NCBI RefSeq assembly: GCF_030296935.1
Contig: NZ_AP028032.1
Coordinates: 3,286,001 to 3,350,000, forward strand
Reading direction: 5' to 3'
Origin: Coprobacter fastidiosus
Lineage (GTDB): Bacteria > Bacteroidota > Bacteroidia > Bacteroidales > Coprobacteraceae
DNA: 64,000 bases
Made by a program: the position numbers and the translations under genes. Under the pieces are notes generated by a model that did no database searches, was not told where the DNA came from, and worked only from the letters and a program-made list of their open reading frames with translations. Positions 57,186 to 64,000 of the stretch are shown piece by piece. Positions within the stretch are counted from its first letter, which is position 1. Each line of letters opens with the position of its first letter.

Positions 57186-57833
57186 ATGTATAAATATTTG
57201 ATCTGTGTTTTTATATTCTTTTTAGGAAATGCAAAAATGTATGCACAGCGTGTAGCTTGTATAGGAGCGAGTATTACTTATGGCGCTACGATACCGGAAA
57301 GAGAGAAGTATGCTTATCCGGCTCAGTTGGGGGCATTGCTTGGTGTAGGGTATGAAGTATTTAATTACGGGGTAAGCGGTTGTACGATGTTGAAAAAAGG
57401 CAATCTGTCTTATTGGAATACAAAGGAGTATCTGCAAGCATTATCTTGTAGTCCGGATGTTGTGTTTATCGATTTGGGAGGAAATGACAGTAAATTGATT
57501 AATCGGAAGTATCTGAATGAGTTTGAGGCTGATTGCAGAGCCATGATACGTTCTTTTAGGAATTTGCCTTCGAATCCACGAGTTATATTGTTGACGCCTA
57601 TTGTTTCGTTCGTGACCGATACAACCGGGATATGGAATACGGTTATTGCAAGGGATATTGTTCCTATGACTAAAAAAGCAGCGAGTAAAGAGGGAGTAGA
57701 AATTATTGATATGCATCCTTTATTGGAAGATCGTCCCGATTTATTGAAAGATAAAATACATCCCAATGCTGAGGGTGCGAAAATGATGGCGAATAAAATG
57801 TATGATTTATTAATGCAGGAGAAAGAAAAATAA
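57186..57833 (+). CDS. SGNH/GDSL-family hydrolase (esterase-like)
   Basis: From the ATG at 57186 (signal peptide LICVFIFFLGNAKMYA) the product is 215 residues; the in-frame ATG at 57174 is an alternative, and the longer frame from 57117 starts with polar sequence. SGNH blocks are present: block I IGASITYG (Ser kept, GDS changed to GAS), a Gly in block II (NYGVSGCTM), the GGND block III (DLGGNDSK) and the DxxH block V (DKIHPNAEG). It could remove ester groups from glycans, fitting the glycosidase context, but specificity is inferred. It lies 33 bases before ccsBA. Confidence 0.88.
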   Translation: MYKYLICVFIFFLGNAKMYAQRVACIGASITYGATIPEREKYAYPAQLGALLGVGYEVFNYGVSGCTMLKKGNLSYWNTKEYLQALSCSPDVVFIDLGGNDSKLINRKYLNEFEADCRAMIRSFRNLPSNPRVILLTPIVSFVTDTTGIWNTVIARDIVPMTKKAASKEGVEIIDMHPLLEDRPDLLKDKIHPNAEGAKMMANKMYDLLMQEKEK

Positions 57834-57866
57834 TTTGAGTTCTCTATACCGGAAGAAAATAATCAC

Positions 57867-60575
57867 ATGAAAAAAAGTATCCGTTGTTTATCCTTTTTTA
57901 CCTCTTATAAATTGATGCTGATATTATTGGCGTTATATGCCGTATTATTGGCTGCTGCGACATTTATCGAAAGTCGTTACGGATCTTCGGCAGCTCGTGC
58001 GGTTGTGTATAACAATGTCCTGTTCTATCTCTTACAACTGCTTTTAATCATAAATTTTGTCGGGATTTCATTGAAAGTACATTTATGGAGGCATCGGAAA
58101 TATGGGGTTATTATATTTCATTGGGCTTTTGCTGTCGTGTTAGCCGGAGCGTTGATCACCCGCATTTGGGGATATGAAGGGATTATACATATTCGGGAGG
58201 GAGAACAAACGTCCCGGATGTTAACACACCAGTGTTACATTTCCGGTGTAGCCGAGAGTAAAGGGCATTCTGTAAATTTTGAATTTCCGGTAGAGATCAA
58301 CTCATTGTTTACGCAGCCTTTTTCTGAAATAATCAGTTTGGAAGATAAGAAAATCCGTATCAGACTTGATAAAGTAAAATATTCATCGTTGCAAAATGGC
58401 GATCATTTATTGGAAATGTCTTTGAGAGTCGGAAATGATGAACGTACGGTCTTTTTGTCGGGGAAAGATTATCAGGTCGGCGAGCCGGAGAATGTAAAAG
58501 TCGGAAATGTCGACATATCCATTGCTTATGGTTCTGTTTTCAAGACGTTACCGTTTACGATTCGTCTTCAGGATTTCAGATTGATTCGCTATCCGGGTTC
58601 ACATAGTCCTTCTTCTTTTGAGAGTGATTTGATCCTTATTTCAGGAGGTACGGTTCGGGAAGAAAAGATATACATGAATAGAGTTGTATATGAACAGAAC
58701 TATCGTTTGTATCAATCATCTTATGATACCGATGAACAGGGAACTGTTCTTTCGGTAAATAATGATACGTTCGGTACATCTGTAACATATATTGGGTATG
58801 CCATGTTGTTATTGGGTATGATTTCGATTTTTGCACATAAGGATTCTCGTTTCAGAATTCTGAACAGGAAATTGACTGTTCTTACCGGAAATAGAAAAAC
58901 AATTGGTTTGTCTTTTTTGTTGTTTTTCTCTGTTTCTGTATCTGCACAGGAGATTACGATAAGAGATTTGCAGAAGAGTGCACTTCCCATGTCTCTTGCC
59001 GATCGGTGGGGGCAGTTGCAAATACAGAATCCGTCGGGACGTATAGAGCCTGTCGATACTTATACTGCCTCATTATTGAGAAAAATATATCGTAAAAATT
59101 CATTTCACGGATTGACTTCCGAGCAGGTCGTGTTAGGTTTTATTTTCGATGCTGTTTATTGGAATAGTGTACCTGTTATTCGTCAGACGAATTCGGAATT
59201 GCACAAGTTGCTTGGGACGACAGGAAGGGAGATCGCTTTTAATGATTTGTTTGAAAATGATGGTACATATAAGCTTGCAAAATTTGTAGAGAATATATAT
59301 ATGAAGCCGGTATCGTCTCGCTCTCGGCTTGAAAAAGATATTTTGAAGTTGGATGAAAAAGTAAATATATTGTATGGCTTGCAACAGGGGAAAATGTTTG
59401 CCTTGTTTCCGTGCCCGGGTGATAAAAACGGTAAATGGGTTTCTGCAGGAGATGATCTTTCCGCTTTTTCTGGGAAAGATTCTTTGTTTGTGTCTAAAAT
59501 TATGTTGTGGTATAGTGACGAATCGATTCGCTCTTATGCAACCGGTAATTGGGAAACCCCGTCCGATATTGTCGGAATGATAGATGTCTATCAGCAAGCC
59601 CGGAGTCAAGTACAGATAATGACACAAAAACGACTGAAAGCCGAATTGTTCTATAATAAAGCGAATCTGTTTTTCGTTTCGGCTGTAGGTTATGTGTTAT
59701 CCGGAATTTTGTTGTTGACGGCTATATTATATTTTCAGTCTAAGCCTTCTCGTTGGTGTAAATGGACTGTTCGTTTTTGCATCGGTACGATTATTTCATT
59801 TTTCTTTTTGCAGACATGCGGAATCGGATTGCGTTGGTATATCTCGGGACAAGCTCCTTGGTCTAATGCTTATGAGTCTATGATTTATATCGGTTGGGCT
59901 ACACTTTTGGCCGGTTTGCTGTTTGCTCGTCGTTCGAGTTTGGTTTTGGCGCTTGCCGCTTTTTTTGCGGGGGTTATCCTTTTTGTTGCCGATCTGAATT
60001 GGATGGACCCGGAAATTACTCCGTTAGTTCCTGTCTTAAAATCCTATTGGCTCATGATTCATGTGGCTGTGATTACGGCAAGTTACGGTTTTTTTGGCAT
60101 GAGTTTTCTGATCGGGGTGCTGACGATGTTTTTTATTGTGCGGAATAATAAGTCGGCAGAAATAAGAAAACTGCGTATTATTAACGAAATGTCATTGCAT
60201 ATCGGTGTTTGTTTGCTTGTTGCAGGTACGTTTTTGGGAGCGGTTTGGGCAAACGAATCGTGGGGGCGTTATTGGGGCTGGGATCCCAAGGAGACATGGG
60301 CTTTAATAACACTTGTCGTGTATGCAATGATTATTCATGCTCGTTTTGTGCCGAAATTGCGTAGCGATTATGCATTCAGCGTGATGTCTGTTTATGGGTT
60401 ATTGGCGGTATTGATGACCTATTTCGGAGTCAATTATTATCTTACCGGATTGCATGCATACGGAAGCGGCGATGTTCCGCCGGCCGTGGATATTATCGGA
60501 CTGGTTTATCTGGTAATAACGGTTTTAGCCGTTATTGCTGCGAGAAAGAGAATAGCGGACTCTTTATCAAATTGA
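57867..60575 (+). CDS. Cytochrome c assembly protein, ResB-CcsA fusion (CcsBA)
   Basis: This 902-residue membrane protein joins a ResB/Ccs1-like N-terminal half (about 1-330, with helices near KLMLILLALYAVLLAAATF and a long periplasmic domain) to a CcsA-like C-terminal half (about 600-900). The CcsA haem-handling WWD motif reads NESWGRYWGWDPKETWALIT near residues 797-816. Such System II proteins export haem and attach it to apocytochrome c. The middle part (about 365-600) is periplasmic. No nrfA or other cytochrome c gene adjoins, so the partner is elsewhere. Its 3' end overlaps the convergent EamA gene by 9 bases. Confidence 0.92.
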   Translation: MKKSIRCLSFFTSYKLMLILLALYAVLLAAATFIESRYGSSAARAVVYNNVLFYLLQLLLIINFVGISLKVHLWRHRKYGVIIFHWAFAVVLAGALITRIWGYEGIIHIREGEQTSRMLTHQCYISGVAESKGHSVNFEFPVEINSLFTQPFSEIISLEDKKIRIRLDKVKYSSLQNGDHLLEMSLRVGNDERTVFLSGKDYQVGEPENVKVGNVDISIAYGSVFKTLPFTIRLQDFRLIRYPGSHSPSSFESDLILISGGTVREEKIYMNRVVYEQNYRLYQSSYDTDEQGTVLSVNNDTFGTSVTYIGYAMLLLGMISIFAHKDSRFRILNRKLTVLTGNRKTIGLSFLLFFSVSVSAQEITIRDLQKSALPMSLADRWGQLQIQNPSGRIEPVDTYTASLLRKIYRKNSFHGLTSEQVVLGFIFDAVYWNSVPVIRQTNSELHKLLGTTGREIAFNDLFENDGTYKLAKFVENIYMKPVSSRSRLEKDILKLDEKVNILYGLQQGKMFALFPCPGDKNGKWVSAGDDLSAFSGKDSLFVSKIMLWYSDESIRSYATGNWETPSDIVGMIDVYQQARSQVQIMTQKRLKAELFYNKANLFFVSAVGYVLSGILLLTAILYFQSKPSRWCKWTVRFCIGTIISFFFLQTCGIGLRWYISGQAPWSNAYESMIYIGWATLLAGLLFARRSSLVLALAAFFAGVILFVADLNWMDPEITPLVPVLKSYWLMIHVAVITASYGFFGMSFLIGVLTMFFIVRNNKSAEIRKLRIINEMSLHIGVCLLVAGTFLGAVWANESWGRYWGWDPKETWALITLVVYAMIIHARFVPKLRSDYAFSVMSVYGLLAVLMTYFGVNYYLTGLHAYGSGDVPPAVDIIGLVYLVITVLAVIAARKRIADSLSN

Positions 60576-61520
60576 TTCTCTTTCTTTTTCTTTCTGTATT
60601 TTCTCTGCATCCATCTGAGCTTTCGATTTACTCTGGGTTACGACATATACGCCGACAAATACTAATGTGATGGCGATGGCTTTAACGAGAGTAAATGTAT
60701 CCAGGCCTACTATTATGGCAATTAGTGAAGCTACGATAGGTTGAACGTAATTATACATGCTGATGACGGTAGGTCGTAGAGTCTTTTGAGCAATGGGAAT
60801 AAACATGTACGATAAAAATGTTGCTGCCAAGACGACAAATGCGATTTCAGAATAAAGAGAAACGGGTAGTTCCTCATACTGTATTGTTGCAATATCATGG
60901 TAAGAGAACGGTATATAACACATACTGGCGTACATAAACATCCATTTCATCAAGGTTATCGGTGAGTAACGACTGATAAGGTCTTTGAAAATAACGAAAT
61001 AGGTGGCGACAGAGGCTTGTGCAAACAGACAGAGCAGATCACCTGCTATTTTGTTTTCTCCTGAAGATACGTTTGTACTTTGTCCGCTGATTATTAGCAT
61101 AAGTGCTCCAACGGCACCCAAAAATATACCGGATACTTTTTTGTTGGTAATAGGTTCTTTCAAATAGAAAGCAGCAATGATCATAGTAATAATCGGAGCT
61201 GTTGTCGATACGATGGAGGCATCGATGGGAGAGGTCATAGAAAGTCCGAAAATGAATACTCCCTGATTAAATACGATTCCGCATAAGGCGGCAAAAAATA
61301 ACATGGCCAGATCTTTAGGAGGAACATTTTCTCTTTTCGTGAAGAGGGAGACCAACCAGAATGCCGCAGCAGCTCCTACCATACGAAATGTTGTGAGAGC
61401 AAAAGGTGAGATATCTCCACTATTCAAAACTGTTTTGGAAATAGGAGAATTGAGTCCCCAGATGATATTAGCCGTGAGTATTGCTATATGCCCTTTATAT
61501 TTACTTGCTGACATATCCAT
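60567..61520 (-). CDS. EamA/DMT-family transporter
   Basis: The protein has ten hydrophobic helices in two EamA repeats, with AILTANIIWGLNSPISKTVL at the start and RPTVISMYNYVQPIVASLIA in the second repeat. The substrate is unknown. The frame begins at a TTG inside a -7 element; the ATG at 61518-61520 gives 317 residues and is preferred. A charged tail follows the last helix (KIQKEKERESI). It overlaps the ccsBA stop region by 9 bases on the opposite strand. Confidence 0.9.
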   Translation of the reverse strand: MDMSASKYKGHIAILTANIIWGLNSPISKTVLNSGDISPFALTTFRMVGAAAAFWLVSLFTKRENVPPKDLAMLFFAALCGIVFNQGVFIFGLSMTSPIDASIVSTTAPIITMIIAAFYLKEPITNKKVSGIFLGAVGALMLIISGQSTNVSSGENKIAGDLLCLFAQASVATYFVIFKDLISRYSPITLMKWMFMYASMCYIPFSYHDIATIQYEELPVSLYSEIAFVVLAATFLSYMFIPIAQKTLRPTVISMYNYVQPIVASLIAIIVGLDTFTLVKAIAITLVFVGVYVVTQSKSKAQMDAEKIQKEKERESI

Positions 61521-61535
61521 ATTTTTTTGATCGTG

Positions 61536-61543
61536 CAAAAGTA
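61536..61543 (-). promoter_or_regulatory. -7 element (TACTTTTG) for the EamA gene
   Basis: CAAAAGTA gives TACTTTTG on the minus strand, 15 bases before the chosen ATG. Confidence 0.55.
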
Positions 61544-61651
61544 GATTTTGTCTTTGATAAATAGTCGGTTTTTGTTATTTCTTAACATTTGAGAATGAAT
61601 TAAAATACCGAGTCGAGCCTGCATTTTTTATCAGAAAATTTAGGTAAGTTC

Positions 61652-61696
61652 TAAAAATATAATGACCTCAGGATTGTTCCGGAGGCCATTATATTT
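61652..61696 (-). terminator. Terminator after rubredoxin
   Basis: Arms ATATAATGACCTC (61657-61669) and GAGGCCATTATAT (61682-61694) pair with one mismatch; on the minus strand TTTTTAG follows. Confidence 0.8.
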
Positions 61697-61703
61697 GTTG
61701 ATT

Positions 61704-61865
61704 CTATTCTTCTACGGGTTCAAAATCTTCTTTTCCGACACCGCAGACCGGGCATACCCAATCATCGGGTAATTCTTCGAAGGAAGTTCCGGGTTCTATT
61801 CTGCCATCCGGGTCACCTAATTCCGGATCATAGATCCAATCGCATACGACACATCTGTACTTCAT
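61704..61865 (-). CDS. Rubredoxin (53 aa)
   Basis: This short gene encodes [20 protein letters not shown] followed by a typical rubredoxin body. The iron ligands are Cys5, Cys8, Cys38 and Cys41 in CxxC pairs (CVVC and CPVC). It transfers single electrons, often to detoxify oxygen or peroxide in anaerobes. Length is normal. The gene has its own terminator and lies 57 bases downstream of the LytTR regulator gene on the same strand; their link is probably positional only. Confidence 0.95.
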   Translation of the reverse strand: MKYRCVVCDWIYDPELGDPDGRIEPGTSFEELPDDWVCPVCGVGKEDFEPVEE

Positions 61866-61921
61866 ACTTTTTGATTTTTGTTATGGTTAGTATAATAAAC
61901 AAGTAAAGCCTTGAAAAGTTG

Positions 61922-62647
61922 TTAGGATTTTCCGGTTATTGACCGTTGGTTGATCATTGCCTGAAAATTACTTTTGTATGAATCGGAAATCGGAATGTAT
62001 TGTTTCCCGAAAACGATCCGATTTCGTTCGATAATCTTGATTTTGTCTGTTTGTACGATAAAAGATCGATGTACACGGATGAAACGATCTGAAGGGAGAA
62101 CATCTTCCAGCGATTTTAAACTCATTAAAGAGAGAATAGGGTGAGGTTCGTTCTCGACATAGATTTTTACATAGTCCTTGAGGCCTTCCACGTATAAAAT
62201 TTTATCTAATTCTATTTGTACCAGCTTATAGTCTGTTTTAATGAATATTGATTTTAATTCTTCTTTTTTCCGAGCGGTGTTATCCGTAAGTTCATACCAT
62301 TGGCAAGCTTTCTCACAAGCATTCAGAAAATCAGGGTAAGCAATAGGTTTTAAAAGGTAATCCAGAGCATTTACCCGGTAACTGTCTACGGCATATTGTT
62401 CGAAAGCTGTGGTGAAAATAATCCGGCATCTGTCCCCGATGATTTTTGAAAATTCGAGACCGTTCAATTCAGGCATTTGTATATCCAGAAAAAGTAAGTC
62501 AACCGGTCTTTCCGATAGATCGGCCAATGCGGTAACAGCATTAGTACAAGAACCTTGCAGGCGTAAAAATGGAGTCTTATCGACATACGATTCTAATAGT
62601 CGTATAGCCAGAGGTTCGTCATCGATTATGTAACAGTTCAGTATCAT
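61922..62647 (-). CDS. LytTR-family response regulator
   Basis: The 241-residue regulator has a receiver domain (residues ~1-120) with Asp55 as phosphoacceptor in LLFLDIQMPEL and the acidic pair IIDDEPLA near the N-terminus. A C-terminal LytTR DNA-binding domain follows (about 140-238: ILYVEGLKDYVKIYVEN, LPSDRFIRVHRSFIVQ). Its start overlaps the kinase stop by 4 bases, so it forms a two-component system with it. Confidence 0.95.
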   Translation of the reverse strand: MILNCYIIDDEPLAIRLLESYVDKTPFLRLQGSCTNAVTALADLSERPVDLLFLDIQMPELNGLEFSKIIGDRCRIIFTTAFEQYAVDSYRVNALDYLLKPIAYPDFLNACEKACQWYELTDNTARKKEELKSIFIKTDYKLVQIELDKILYVEGLKDYVKIYVENEPHPILSLMSLKSLEDVLPSDRFIRVHRSFIVQTDKIKIIERNRIVFGKQYIPISDSYKSNFQAMINQRSITGKS

Positions 62648-63720
62648 TCTTCTTCAGTATGGGTGAATAATATCAATGCAGAAATATATTTGTCATCTGT
62701 CTGTTCAATATTCAGAAGATAACGTCCCGGATAGAGTAGTTCCAATCTTTTACGCAAATTGTCGAGTCCTATTCCCGAGCCGCTTTTATCGGTTTCGTTT
62801 TTGGGAAAGTAACTGTTCTCGATCGTACAGACGATGCGTTGGTCGCTGTATTCGCTTATGTTGATATGTATGAAAGATGGTTGGGAGTTGCTGACTCCGT
62901 GTTTGAAAGCATTCTCGATCAGGGAGATAAACAAAAGAGGTGCGATCAACGTTCCCGAACTTGCCGATTGGGGCAAAGAAATTTTTATTTCAGTATTGTC
63001 GGTCAGTCTCAAACGCATCAATTCTACGTAATTACGCACAAATTCCATTTCTTTTTGGAGCGGTACGAATTCGGGGCTGTTGTCATATAATACGTAACGG
63101 AGTAATTTACTTAAATCCATAATCGCCTGTTGCGCCTTTTCCGGAGATAAAGCGATCAGAGAATAAATATTATTCAGGGTATTAAATAAGAAATGAGGAT
63201 TGAGCTGATTCCTTAAATTTTTTAATTCTGCTTCAGTACGGCTTTTTTCGAGTTCTCTGATTTCATTTTCGGATTGTATCCAGCGGTTGGTCATTTTTAT
63301 GGCGACACTCATTCCGGTTGCTAAAATTAACGGAATTATGTCCCGAGTAAGGAAAAATAATATACCGTCAAATTTTCTTACCTGAAAGTGTTTAGGAGGA
63401 TTTGGAGGCATTGCTCCCGGAATATGCAGTTCGTGCCAGAAGTGCAGGCATAAGGTTACGAATGCAATGAGTACGATATTTGAAAGCAGATATTCCCGTG
63501 TTTGTTTTCTGAATAAAAATTTATCGATCAGATAGCAATAGTTGAAATAAAAAATGATCATCAATGATACCGGTGCGGAGATAAATCGCAGATAACGATC
63601 TATGTAATCGGCGGTCGAGTTCCTTTCGAAAAAAAATAAAGGAATCCCGAATACGATACCCCATCCGAGAAGGTGTATGATTAATTGCAAAGATTTTTTT
63701 TTAGGTGTGTCCGGCATCAT
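62644..63720 (-). CDS. LytS-type sensor histidine kinase
   Basis: The 358-residue kinase has four membrane helices (about residues 10-145) and no recognisable extracellular sensor domain. The catalytic part has the His_kinase family motif LRNQLNPHFLFNTLNNIYSL with phosphoacceptor His176. Its ATPase domain has ENAFKHGVSNS (N box) and GSGIGLDNLRKRLELLYP (G box). It is the first gene of the pair and is preceded by a -7 element. The FtsX-type permease gene upstream on the same strand may be functionally linked. Confidence 0.95.
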   Translation of the reverse strand: MMPDTPKKKSLQLIIHLLGWGIVFGIPLFFFERNSTADYIDRYLRFISAPVSLMIIFYFNYCYLIDKFLFRKQTREYLLSNIVLIAFVTLCLHFWHELHIPGAMPPNPPKHFQVRKFDGILFFLTRDIIPLILATGMSVAIKMTNRWIQSENEIRELEKSRTEAELKNLRNQLNPHFLFNTLNNIYSLIALSPEKAQQAIMDLSKLLRYVLYDNSPEFVPLQKEMEFVRNYVELMRLRLTDNTEIKISLPQSASSGTLIAPLLFISLIENAFKHGVSNSQPSFIHINISEYSDQRIVCTIENSYFPKNETDKSGSGIGLDNLRKRLELLYPGRYLLNIEQTDDKYISALILFTHTEEE

Positions 63721-63735
63721 TTTATGATTATATTA

Positions 63736-63743
63736 CAAATATA
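63736..63743 (-). promoter_or_regulatory. -7 element (TATATTTG) for the kinase/regulator operon
   Basis: CAAATATA gives TATATTTG on the minus strand, 16 bases before the kinase ATG, between it and the permease stop. Confidence 0.55.
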
Positions 63744-63758
63744 AGAAATTATTTGATT

Positions 63759-64000
63759 TTATTCGTATCGTATAGCATCTATCGGATCGAGGTTAGATGC
63801 TTTTTGCGCCGGATACCATCCGAAAAATACTCCGGTTATAGTACATACGGCAAAAGAGAGCAGTACACTCCAGCTTTGTATGTATATAGGCCAGTGTGCA
63901 ATATTTTTTACGGCAAAAGATGCTCCGATACCGATCAATATTCCGATAATACCTCCTGTAATACTGATTAAGATAGCTTCGATCAAAAACTGGCTTAGGA
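63759..64000 (-). CDS. FtsX/MacB-type ABC transporter permease (C-terminal fragment, partial)
   Basis: Only the last ~80 residues are in the window; the frame runs on past the right edge (LSQFLIEAILISITGG). They contain the final helices of an FtsX-like permease and its signature end FFGWYPAQKASNLDPIDAIRYE. Such permeases act with an ATPase in export of peptides or in signalling. The first codon usable as a start in the window, a TTG at 63986, is internal and not the real start. It lies on the same strand just upstream of the kinase operon. Confidence 0.9.
   Translation of the reverse strand, partial: LSQFLIEAILISITGGIIGILIGIGASFAVKNIAHWPIYIQSWSVLLSFAVCTITGVFFGWYPAQKASNLDPIDAIRYE

Noticed and set aside
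41780-57833. Classical polysaccharide utilisation locus with SusC/SusD
   Set aside because: No SusC-type TonB-dependent receptor or SusD-like protein is encoded anywhere in the window.
61606-61650. A fourth copy of the hairpin repeat before the rubredoxin terminator
   Set aside because: The GAAAATTTAGGTAAGTTCT-like arm resembles copy B, but no matching left arm pairs with it.

Overview
The window looks like chromosomal DNA of a low-GC Bacteroidales gut bacterium. The evidence is Bacteroidetes-type -7 promoter elements (TAnnTTTG) before many genes, a serine palmitoyltransferase for sphingolipids, a type III glutamine synthetase, the LL-diaminopimelate aminotransferase route to lysine/peptidoglycan, an LpxD lipid A gene, and GH92/GH95/GH2/GH31 glycosidases with signal peptides. 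The AT-rich composition would suit a Coprobacter-like member of the order, but that placement is a guess. I saw no rRNA, tRNA, CRISPR array, insertion sequence or phage gene.

Layout. 0-12 kb: partial lpxD, serine palmitoyltransferase, a tandem pair of AraC-type regulators, small membrane proteins, a TtcA-like tRNA thiolase, a TPR/NfeD/FloA membrane operon, then an uncharacterised gene, rsmI and a coiled-coil lipoprotein. 12-21 kb: a YjjG-type nucleotidase, a compact 2-aminoethylphosphonate catabolic operon (DUF5690 transporter-like protein, phnX, phnW) divergent from an unknown HTH-like gene, a Gfo/Idh/MocA oxidoreductase and a secreted GH31 enzyme. 21-38 kb: a nitrogen-assimilation neighbourhood. 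One operon carries glmS, a long PurF-like amidophosphoribosyltransferase, carA and carB; dapF, dapL and glnN (glutamine synthesis) diverge from it; then come yidC and pyrG (another glutamine user).

38-57.8 kb: a DUF3078 outer-membrane-type protein, a trypsin-like protease with TPR repeats, and a glycan-degradation locus without SusC/SusD: a heparinase II/III-like lyase (frameshifted), a protein full of Asp-rich calcium-loop motifs, a GH71/99-like protein, GH92, GH2, a chorismatase/RidA-fold protein, a GH95 fucosidase with an inserted discoidin-like domain (frameshifted) and an SGNH hydrolase. Imperfect hairpin repeats sit between several of these genes. 57.8-64 kb: a fused ResB/CcsA cytochrome c assembly protein, an EamA transporter, a 53-residue rubredoxin, a LytTR response regulator with its LytS-type kinase, and the end of an FtsX/MacB-type ABC permease cut by the window edge.

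The points most worth following are the candidate phosphonate importer (DUF5690) with its divergent unknown gene, the Asp-loop protein beside the broken lyase, the chorismatase-fold protein inside a glycosidase locus, the two single-base frameshifts in that locus, the hairpin repeats, and the unusually long PurF-like enzyme. Start codons of several genes were moved because the TTG inside a promoter element otherwise reads as a start.
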